Source: Chitinophaga chungangae
Lineage (GTDB): Bacteria > Bacteroidota > Bacteroidia > Chitinophagales > Chitinophagaceae
DNA: 64,000 bases
Assembly: GCF_017742215.1 (NCBI RefSeq)
Contig: NZ_JAGHKP010000003.1
Location: forward strand, 864,308-928,307
Reading direction: 5' to 3'
The translations under genes were made by a program, and so were the position numbers. Below the pieces are notes generated by a model that saw only the letters and a list, made by a program, of their open reading frames with translations, was not told the origin of the DNA and did no database searches. Each line of letters starts with the position of its first letter. The stretch's first letter is position 1. Positions 49,501 to 56,394 of this stretch are shown here, piece by piece.

Positions 49501-52457
49501 TCGAACTCCTGCTGCGGGATGTTTTCGAGATTTCTCAGGTCATCGCCGTATTCTTTCTGGATAACGCGCGAAGCTTCATCGTAAATTTCCTTGAAACCCG
49601 GATCGGTCTTCAACGCCTTGAGATCTGCCGGTTTTGTAATGGCGGCGATCTTTTTGATGGTGACAAGATATTGTTCTACCCGGGCTTTGATCTGTTCCGC
49701 TTCGAGAATGAAGCTGTAAAATGCCCAAATGTCTTCCTGGTATTCCTCGAAATTTTCATTCAGCCAGGCTTCTATCGTGGCCCAAGGTCCTGCTGCAATA
49801 TCTTCCCAGGCTTTCAGGAGGGCTTTCCTGATCTTTTGTTTCAGGCGCTGTTCCAGGCAGCGGATCACTTTTTCGGCAGTGGCTTTGGTGGTGGAATTGC
49901 CTCTTTTGAGGTCTTTGAGGATATTCGCGAACGTCTTGACGCCGAAGTGAGGCCCATACACTGCTTTCATTTCATCGAGCGCCATCTCCGCGCAACCGGT
50001 CTCGGCCGGGTCTACTTTCTCCCATAATTCCTTCAGATCGTCGAGGTAGGGGTCTGCGCCCTGCATTACTTCGCTGAGCAGTTCGTCGATTTCTTCTTCC
50101 ACTGTCTCCCGGAAAGCATCCAGTTCCGTCTGCGTGATCTGCAGGTATGAAAAAACATTGGTCACTTCTTCCCTGATGCACGTATGAGCGGTGCCCGTAG
50201 CGTACGCGATCTCCAGCAGCTTGTTTAATATACTTCTGTCGAATTGTTTATATACAACGTCGAACAGCGCATAAAGTACCTTGTCGGCCTCCGTAGTAAG
50301 TGCGCTCCAGCCTTTGTTCCATTCGGTTTTCAGTGTGGCTGCCGTAAGATCTTCCACCTTTTGCTGCACCTGTTTCAGGCGTTTGCCCAAGCCCGGGATG
50401 GCGTTGAGATTCCCATTGACCAATGTTTTGATGCGATGGAGGCATGCTGCTATGGCGGCATTGGAAGGCGCGAGTATTTCCAGCTTCAATCTGTAGTAAA
50501 TATCGTCGCGAAAATGTACCCGAAGCTCGCTCATCTCCTGTTCGTCCTGGAGATTCTCCAGGTATATCCTGATCCGTTGGATGGCGGTTGCCGCTTTTTT
50601 TAATGCGGGGTCTGCCGTTCCTTCCATCAGGAAAAGATAGTCGTTCCAAAGGTGATGCAGCCGGTCGAAGATATTTTGTGCCGTGATGGCGGCCATTTTT
50701 GTTTTTTTCGCGGGCGGTAGCAATGCCCTTTTTAATCCCCTGTATTCCCCGTGCGCGAAGGTCACGGTGTTGGGCCTGATCTGGACATCGCCGGGCAGCA
50801 CGTCTGCCAGGTGTTCCGCTTTAGCCATGGGGGAGAGGAAGACGGTGTCGGCCGTCAGCGGCGCCGCGCCGTTGTAGGTGCGCGCAAACCCCTGGATATG
50901 TTCCTGGTTTTCCGGCACGGACGTGAACGTTTTAAACCGGTCGTTCAGGCGGGCGATTTTCTGCTGTACGTCAGACAGGATCTGGGTGACGTTTTTGCCG
51001 GAAGGGTCGCTGATATTGGACGCGCCGAGCAAAAGGTCTGTGGCCGGAAGCTCGAAGGGGTCTGTGGTCTGTGTCTTGAATTTCCGGCTGTCTATATTAA
51101 ACACCTGGCTGCCTGCAACGGCGCCGGCCGGCGTGAAACTTTCCCTTTCTTCGTATTGGGTGTGAAAGGTCCATTCCTGGGGCTTGAGCGCTATAGTGAG
51201 GATGTGATAGATGGATTCATTGCCGAGTGTAACCGGTTGCGTTTTCAGGGAAATATTCGGGGGATTGGCGCCCGTTCTTTCAAACCAGGCGCCTTTAGCG
51301 CTGCTGTACACAACTGCGGGCGGATCGTCGTTCACCTTCACTTCTCCTGAAGACATAAGCCAGAAAGGAGATTCAAGGGCTTCTTTGTTTTCGCTGTTCC
51401 CGAATTTTACGCCGTACAATTGTCGTTCCTTTCTTTCCCAGTCGATGGTTTTAAATGAAAGCTCATGCAGCGTGCCGTTTGGAATTTCGTCTATTGAAAG
51501 CCCGCGTATGGTCTTTTCATAAGATTGCGGCGATGTATCGTTCTGTAAAACATCGTGACCTGAACGGAAACTAATGCCGAAATCGCCGCTGCCAGGTTTG
51601 AGAGCAAGCGGGTAGCTGTTCCCGTCGGAAAGATTCGGTATCAGCAACATTGGCTCCCAGGTGGAAAAGGGTTTTCCGACCCATTTCGCCCTACTGCCTG
51701 CATCCGGCAATTTTTCCAGGCAAAGCACGCCATTCACCAGCGCCATTTGATATTTAAGCTGTATTTCCTGTTTCCTTTGGATGATCTCTTCGCGAACGCT
51801 GATCATGTCGGGGAAAAATGGCAGGTATTTAAATTGCGGCTCCAACAGCAAACGTATTCCGCCGCCGGGTGTTAGTTTGATCCTGTTAAAAGCAAGATCC
51901 TGGGAAAAACCGATGCTTTCGTCATCCGGAGGCGGAAGGATCAGCATTCCGTCATTGATCAAGCAGGATTGGTCGGAACGCACGAACAGGTCAATGTTAT
52001 TTTCCGAAAGGTCGATACAGAAGGCCTCCACCATCACCCGGCTGGCCGTTCCGCCCTGCAGCAACATGTTTTCGTATTGTGAAAAATTGCCTCGCCAAAC
52101 GCTGTCATAAGCTTTTTTATTCAGCGGGTCGCTGAGCGGGATGAAAAATCGCAATTCGCTGCCTGTCCCTAATTTCACCGCGACAGACGTCGGAGTTACA
52201 TCGAATATCTTTACCGAGAGGTTGCCTGATAACGTGCCCGCGCCGGTGGAAATATTCATTGAAATCTTTACACCGCTTTTTATACTAACAGCAATGCCAT
52301 TATGAGTGGCCTCTGAAAACGAAATATCCTTCGTAAATTCAATATTTAGCTTCCCGCCCGACATCACCAGGGAACCGACATGCTGACCATTCCATTCAAT
52401 TGGGACGCTAGCGGCTTCGGAAAGATCATACTTCCGGCCAAAAACGATGAATTCCAT
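46551..52457 (-). CDS. Giant protein A (1968 aa), beta-alpha-beta layout, no firmly recognised family
   Basis: The frame is uninterrupted over 5.9 kb with no signal peptide (MEFIVFGRKYDLSEAASVPI). Three zones are visible. Residues 1 to about 490 are beta-rich. Residues of about 500-1040 are nearly all charged helix (QLRQ-, EEEIDELLSEVMQG- and KQKIRKALLKAWEDIA-like stretches). From about 1050 to the end a long series of beta strands runs to a Gly/Ser/Val C-terminus (SVSGSFSYDVSGRIALN). The C-terminal 600 residues, with SLPRLDLMGPMQSGLVALEG and DALIDFGFPW, recall very long beta-sheet families of unknown function such as DUF6603, but this is memory-based and unproven. It starts 10 bp after the lipoprotein gene and is followed 20 bp later by giant gene B. 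Confidence 0.75.
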   Translation of the reverse strand: MEFIVFGRKYDLSEAASVPIEWNGQHVGSLVMSGGKLNIEFTKDISFSEATHNGIAVSIKSGVKISMNISTGAGTLSGNLSVKIFDVTPTSVAVKLGTGSELRFFIPLSDPLNKKAYDSVWRGNFSQYENMLLQGGTASRVMVEAFCIDLSENNIDLFVRSDQSCLINDGMLILPPPDDESIGFSQDLAFNRIKLTPGGGIRLLLEPQFKYLPFFPDMISVREEIIQRKQEIQLKYQMALVNGVLCLEKLPDAGSRAKWVGKPFSTWEPMLLIPNLSDGNSYPLALKPGSGDFGISFRSGHDVLQNDTSPQSYEKTIRGLSIDEIPNGTLHELSFKTIDWERKERQLYGVKFGNSENKEALESPFWLMSSGEVKVNDDPPAVVYSSAKGAWFERTGANPPNISLKTQPVTLGNESIYHILTIALKPQEWTFHTQYEERESFTPAGAVAGSQVFNIDSRKFKTQTTDPFELPATDLLLGASNISDPSGKNVTQILSDVQQKIARLNDRFKTFTSVPENQEHIQGFARTYNGAAPLTADTVFLSPMAKAEHLADVLPGDVQIRPNTVTFAHGEYRGLKRALLPPAKKTKMAAITAQNIFDRLHHLWNDYLFLMEGTADPALKKAATAIQRIRIYLENLQDEQEMSELRVHFRDDIYYRLKLEILAPSNAAIAACLHRIKTLVNGNLNAIPGLGKRLKQVQQKVEDLTAATLKTEWNKGWSALTTEADKVLYALFDVVYKQFDRSILNKLLEIAYATGTAHTCIREEVTNVFSYLQITQTELDAFRETVEEEIDELLSEVMQGADPYLDDLKELWEKVDPAETGCAEMALDEMKAVYGPHFGVKTFANILKDLKRGNSTTKATAEKVIRCLEQRLKQKIRKALLKAWEDIAAGPWATIEAWLNENFEEYQEDIWAFYSFILEAEQIKARVEQYLVTIKKIAAITKPADLKALKTDPGFKEIYDEASRVIQKEYGDDLRNLENIPQQEFEKLVDRHWEKILFVALTLQYVIDEYHYWKDIIARLKTAVDDIRFSITRFITDLNDDAKRKAMLRVLVRYLLEKYQVQLSLADLRVDPPQYIVYSKHLSFNTSQEFKKKMETLLKKLHLQKLVLCKMGGDKQWDQSFSESSVYILKLGNDMDMRTILQEINNTNKKPGLRNGPFNDERLSDKEEKSPLQQLIDDLHPDMKESKWRGIFIYKPFADIRRDKLLGDLLGKSSLQMQYAAIGGTSYPEPGKPPEIPFNIYARVKEEAQKMEMELGGREETKPDAHLTLVKFDALIKNTRLEYGDAILQLDFLNVFSKKYPCAKNDRIMIRGTVPAQAPGDNTPRDFEFAVTFEPQREFKDLPGFLDSLQLRGIKASRQAGRSVLEIDATLRFREFGPVKYVKYLSLRNFYIILPSSANGTENPAGKPRGVNFDIGAIDFLLDKPRPVNFWGMELRPRGMGYIKRYEGALAQNFSSNIIWMSGAEPPQGNSLTYLKVDVQFSKLPALGGVNVKDLKLEGVLAVGVKNSKPDPAKPFFGIAGLNAKEISIDLFRFISLYIKDLLIQKGTIGPGNMPVTFMGARQIDLKILDWSPLGKNAEFGLAFLHNDPEGNTADQNASPRTGMIAAYSKPGGARIGVLRLHWVLLANNIGFSTDILNHLLSPAKGDDKPMKDMMERIFKGIQQSKHGQSFKDIFFTPNSGWLFGVSFAIAGILDRCTLILHDQYYYGIMIASKQAWFKELFGVDALSLAYIPGPVKQMDRFRTEFSLPRLDLMGPMQSGLVALEGNLNRDALIDFGFPWKSGNTYLWHRTFSYAAGIYETRFGFYFEKRTDVAVRGEQTITIGAGVALSYGYKVGARSPFAWAEAGISVTVILMGSVTFQFEKGGSEITLFKGSLQKIEVIGVIGIYAYAKGGINYWVLTAEIKAEVVAALAGHLIYMPQGNSSLTFTATLSVSYSASCRVKMGFIKITVSVSGSFSYDVSGRIALN

Positions 52458-52467
52458 ATGAAATTAT

Positions 52468-53490
52468 TTACTCGTGAGGCTTTTTATAGACGAGGCGCTT
52501 AACCGCGTTAGGAAAAATACTCGTAAGATCTTCTTCTGAAATACTTTTATTGCGGCCGGAACCCGACAGCATATTTTGAGGGTATTGCTGATAACGTACG
52601 GTGCGGCCCGCCTCTTCGCCATTGTAATTAATGGAGTAGCGTCCGTGATGTTTTTTGAAGACGATAAACCTGAGTTGTTTTTCTTCCTCGTAAACGGGTA
52701 TGCCGGAATTGACCCAGTCATAGACGGACCAGGTGGAAAGTTCCCGGGTGGCCTGGTGTTTGTCGTAAGAAACATCGTCTACAATAACGGTATAAGAAAC
52801 ATAGGAGAAATACCGGTCGCTTAGGTTGGTTTTGTAGAATGATTTCGTCGCTACATGTCCGCTTAAACTGCCCTGGAAAAAGTCTTTAATGCTTTCAGTT
52901 GTTTCTATCGAACGGGGTACTATTAAATCCTGCTGCTCACCTTCCTGGAACGCCAGGCATTCGCGAAATGCAGGGATAGAATCAAACAATTCCCGGAGGT
53001 CTTTATATTCGACCTTAACTTTAGCAGGCGAAGTTTTTTTTGCATCTTGTACCAGTACCAGGTGCCTCATAAGGTAATTCCAGAGATGCACCAGGGATTT
53101 GTCCTCCGGGATGCCCTCCGGGAATTTTTTTTTGATATTGGTAGCCAGGTAGGCAAGCAAAAAATCCCTCTCATAACTTTTCAAAGTGCCATAACGTAGT
53201 CCCACGTACCTGATGGGGATCTCGAAGGTATAGTGCAGCGGCATCAGGTAAGACACGCCTGTAGTGGTGGGGAGCGTGGCGGTATAACAATCCAGGCGGA
53301 GAATAGTGCCGGGGTTTATATTTTTTATATATTCAGAGGCTGCTCCATCCGAGGATCTTGCAAATTCGTACCATGCGGCCCAATTCATATCATCATTAAT
53401 AACATACCCATCCCTGTGAATTGGCCGCGCGCAGGAACAGCAAAGTATAAGGACCAGGAAACAACCTGACAGTCGTAAAGGGATATACAT
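52468..53490 (-). CDS. Lipoprotein heading the giant-protein operon
   Basis: This 340-aa protein has start ATG 53490 (MYIPLRLSGCFLVLILCCSC), which gives a lipoprotein signal with acylated Cys near residue 20; 16 unlikely residues precede it in frame. The mature 320 residues are mixed alpha/beta with many Tyr and Lys (LHYTFEIPIRYVGLRYG, YFSYVSYTVIVDDVSYD). No family was recognised. Its stop is 10 bp before the start of giant gene A, so it is the first gene of a three-gene operon and the only member with an export signal. It may anchor or receive the giant proteins at the membrane, which is inference from gene order. Confidence 0.7.
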   Translation of the reverse strand: MYIPLRLSGCFLVLILCCSCARPIHRDGYVINDDMNWAAWYEFARSSDGAASEYIKNINPGTILRLDCYTATLPTTTGVSYLMPLHYTFEIPIRYVGLRYGTLKSYERDFLLAYLATNIKKKFPEGIPEDKSLVHLWNYLMRHLVLVQDAKKTSPAKVKVEYKDLRELFDSIPAFRECLAFQEGEQQDLIVPRSIETTESIKDFFQGSLSGHVATKSFYKTNLSDRYFSYVSYTVIVDDVSYDKHQATRELSTWSVYDWVNSGIPVYEEEKQLRFIVFKKHHGRYSINYNGEEAGRTVRYQQYPQNMLSGSGRNKSISEEDLTSIFPNAVKRLVYKKPHE

Positions 53491-53754
53491 AAAGAACAAT
53501 TGAGAAAAGAAAACATTCGTCCGGCTGCAACGGGACACGATAGGTAACTCGGAGTATAGGAATTCATCACCGGGGACAATACGTCAAACGGGGTCACGGG
53601 GTCTCGACAGAGCGGTGATAAAGCGATGTATATTAAAGATATAAAGTAAAATCCAATTTTACAAATAAATTCGTTTATCGTTATCTTTAGATACCCATTA
53701 GCCGGAGCACACCTGATACCTGTACGTCTTATTCATTCCTAAAACCAAAATAAT

Positions 53755-54660
53755 ATGCTTCGCCCCACTGTAACGAACGATGACAATTATCTGTCCAAGA
53801 TCATCAAGTACATTCCCGCAGAAGTAATCGCCGTCTACACCGCCGCCGCCGGCATATTAAAACCGGTAGGCGGAGAGGCCATAAATCTTTCGGCATATAA
53901 AGTAACGGTGATCATTATCCTGGTGCTGACGCCCATCTGGACCTATTTTGCGGTGATAGACAAACCAACGTCTTTGCCTGAAGAGCCCAAACCCGTCAAA
54001 CGCGCGGTATTTCACGCTATTATCGCGACCATTTCTTTTATCGTATGGCTATTCGCTATCGGCGATATGCTTTTTATAGCGTGGTGGTGTGAGATAAAAC
54101 AAATAAAATGCCTGTACGATGCAAAAGTGGCTTCCCTTGTGCTGATACTTTATACAGGTCTTATCGTTCCCTTGCTGGAGCGTATCGTGCTGGGCAAACC
54201 CGTTCCTCCCAAACCATACAAACGATCGCTGATAGACCCTACCGCGCAAAAGATCATCGATACGTGCGGAGATAAATTTGAGGATCACAAATCGGACTGC
54301 AGCGGCTTCGCCACAGCCGTCGCAAAAGAATTCGGGATCATCTTTGCCGGCAATGCGGATAGCATCGTGACGCAGATCCAGGGCGCAGGGTGGACGAAAC
54401 TGGACAATGGCGTGGCCGCCAAAGGCAAGGCAGACGCCGGTTGGTTCGTTGTGGCGGGATTAAAATCTTCCGATCATACCCCGCCCCGCAACAACGGCCA
54501 CGTAGCGATTGTGGTCAGCGGCGGGCTTGCCCACGGGAAATATCCCACCGGCAGCTGGGGCACATTGGGAGGCGAAGGGAGTTTGAACAAGACATTAAAT
54601 TATGCCTGGAATACGAACGACAGGGATAATGTGCTCTATTATTGCAGACAGGTGCCGTAG
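53755..54660 (+). CDS. Membrane protein with C-terminal NlpC/CHAP-like cysteine hydrolase domain
   Basis: The product is 301 aa. The N-terminal part (residues 15-145) has about four hydrophobic segments, beginning with an amphipathic YLSKIIKYIPAEVIAVYTAA stretch and then helices at about 48-66, 86-110 and 124-142. The C-terminal 140 residues form a papain-like domain: Cys182 in SDCSGFATAVAKEF and His249 in NNGHVAIVVSG are the expected catalytic pair of NlpC/P60, CHAP or amidase-type enzymes. GWFVVAGLK and GSWGTLGGEG complete the pattern. Such domains cut peptidoglycan peptides or amide bonds. Which face of the membrane it is on is not certain. It diverges from the lipoprotein/giant operon across 264 bp and may be regulated with it. 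A terminator follows. Confidence 0.75.
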   Translation: MLRPTVTNDDNYLSKIIKYIPAEVIAVYTAAAGILKPVGGEAINLSAYKVTVIIILVLTPIWTYFAVIDKPTSLPEEPKPVKRAVFHAIIATISFIVWLFAIGDMLFIAWWCEIKQIKCLYDAKVASLVLILYTGLIVPLLERIVLGKPVPPKPYKRSLIDPTAQKIIDTCGDKFEDHKSDCSGFATAVAKEFGIIFAGNADSIVTQIQGAGWTKLDNGVAAKGKADAGWFVVAGLKSSDHTPPRNNGHVAIVVSGGLAHGKYPTGSWGTLGGEGSLNKTLNYAWNTNDRDNVLYYCRQVP

Positions 54661-54675
54661 TTTGGATATAATAGA

Positions 54676-54714
54676 AGGGCTGCCTCATCGACCGTGAGGC
54701 AGCCTTTTTTATTG
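54676..54714 (+). terminator. Terminator after the membrane hydrolase gene
   Basis: GGCTGCCTCA and TGAGGCAGCC pair around CGACCG-like loop bases, followed by TTTTTT. Confidence 0.88.
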
Positions 54715-54847
54715 CTCCTTTTTGTGCCAATGTTTCGGTCAAAAATCAGTTCTGCAGATTTATTCCGCCTCACCTCTTGCAGACGGCCTTCCGAAAGCGT
54801 ATCTTCAACGGTCGGCACGAACGCCGCAAAAGCCCTTAAACAAACGA

Positions 54848-56389
54848 ATGACCGTGAACATACCTCTCATCAGCAAGCCCGCGCTTGCGCTGCTCTTTTT
54901 GATAACTGCCGCCACGGCAACGGCGCAACAGCGCCCCAATATCGTCATTATCGTGTCAGACGATCATAGTTTTCAATCTATCGGCGCATATGGCGGCCCA
55001 TACGGCGCTTCGCCGAACATCGACCGCATTGCCCGCGAAGGCGTGGTGTTCAACAAAGCGTACGTCACCAATTCGATCTGCGGCCCCAGCCGCGCCGTGA
55101 TCCTGACGGGCAAATACAGCCATAAGAACGGCTTCAAAGACAACGAACATTCTTATTTCGACAGCAGCCAGTACACGTTTGTAAAAGATCTTCAGAAAGG
55201 AGGCTACCAAACCGCCTGGATCGGCAAATGGCACCTGGAAAGCACGCCCACCGGCTTTGATTTCTGGAAGATCTTGCCCGGCCAGGGCCAGTATTTCAAC
55301 CCCGATTTCCTCGTCATGAACGGCCGCCGCGAAAAAATAGAAGGATATGCCACCAACATTATTGAAGACGAAGCGGAAAACTGGCTGGACCGCCGCGACA
55401 CTACGCGCCCTTTTTGCCTCGTCATCGGGCATAAAGCCCCGCACCGCACCTGGCACCCCGATACAACCGATCTTGGGCGGTTCGATCATGTGAATTTCCC
55501 GGTGCCGGACAATTATTTCGATAACTACGAAGGCCGCAAAGCGGCGCAGGTGCAGGAAATGAGCGTGGCGAAAGACATGCTCCCCGGGTACGACCTGAAA
55601 ATGCTTTCCTACAGCAAAAACGGCAAGGAACCGGCGGTAGAACGCATGAACCCCGCCCAGCGCGCGAAGTTCGACGCCTATTACAAGCCCATCGAAGCCG
55701 ATCTCCGCGCGCGCAACCTGCAGGGAAAAGAACTGGCGGAATGGAAATACCAGCGGTACATGCGCGATTACATGAGCACCACCGCCTCGCTGGACCGGAA
55801 CATCGGCAGAGCGCTCGATTACCTGGACCAGCATGGCCTTTCCCGAAATACCATTGTAGTGTACATCAGCGACCAAGGTTTTTACATGGGCGAACATGGC
55901 TGGTTCGACAAACGGTTTATGTACGAAGAATCTTTCCGCACGCCGATGGTGATGCGTTATCCGGGCGTGATCAAACCGGGCACGGTGAATAAAGATCTTG
56001 TGATGAACCTCGACGTTGCGCCCACCATGCTGGATGCGGCGGGACTTCCGGTGCCGGCCGAAGTGCAGGGCCGGTCTATTCTTCCGCTCTTCCGCAAGCC
56101 CGCCGCAAAGGGCCGCGACGCGCTTTATTATCACTATTATGAAAATGGCGAGCATGCCGTTTCCCCGCACTTCGGCATCAAAACCGACCGCTACAAGCTC
56201 ATCAGGTTCTACAAACGCGTGGAAGGCTGGGAATTGTACGACCTGCAAAACGATCCGAAGGAAATGCGCAACCTCTACGGTAAAAAAGGATACGAAAAAC
56301 TGGCCGCCGGCCTCAAAAAGCAACTGAACGCACTGATCGCTCAGTATGAAGATACCGACGCGGTGGAAGTGCTGAAAAAGGAATTATAA
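54848..56389 (+). CDS. Exported sulfatase (formylglycine type)
   Basis: This 513-aa type I sulfatase has start ATG 54848, which gives a signal peptide (MTVNIPLISKPALALLFLIT, cleaved near residue 27). The active-site signature is C78-G-P-S-R82 in NSICGPSRAVILTGKYSHKN, where the Cys is converted to formylglycine. Metal ligands D38-D39 lie in IVSDDHSFQS, and the catalytic region AWIGKWHLES follows. The C-terminal half includes YISDQGFYMGEHGWFDKRFM, the usual metal-binding DQGxxxGxHG. It resembles polysaccharide or glycosaminoglycan sulfatases, but the substrate is not readable. No anaerobic or copper formylglycine-generating enzyme lies in the window. It ends 5 bp from the convergent PHP-like hydrolase gene. 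Confidence 0.92.
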   Translation: MTVNIPLISKPALALLFLITAATATAQQRPNIVIIVSDDHSFQSIGAYGGPYGASPNIDRIAREGVVFNKAYVTNSICGPSRAVILTGKYSHKNGFKDNEHSYFDSSQYTFVKDLQKGGYQTAWIGKWHLESTPTGFDFWKILPGQGQYFNPDFLVMNGRREKIEGYATNIIEDEAENWLDRRDTTRPFCLVIGHKAPHRTWHPDTTDLGRFDHVNFPVPDNYFDNYEGRKAAQVQEMSVAKDMLPGYDLKMLSYSKNGKEPAVERMNPAQRAKFDAYYKPIEADLRARNLQGKELAEWKYQRYMRDYMSTTASLDRNIGRALDYLDQHGLSRNTIVVYISDQGFYMGEHGWFDKRFMYEESFRTPMVMRYPGVIKPGTVNKDLVMNLDVAPTMLDAAGLPVPAEVQGRSILPLFRKPAAKGRDALYYHYYENGEHAVSPHFGIKTDRYKLIRFYKRVEGWELYDLQNDPKEMRNLYGKKGYEKLAAGLKKQLNALIAQYEDTDAVEVLKKEL

Positions 56390-56394
56390 CTGGA

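Noticed and set aside
40948-54660. Contractile injection system or type VI secretion
   Set aside because: No sheath, tube, baseplate, spike or AAA ATPase is recognisable; only the size of the proteins and the hydrolase suggested it.
54956-56323. 455-aa minus frame opposite the sulfatase
   Set aside because: The sulfatase has all its active-site motifs; this frame is a shadow.
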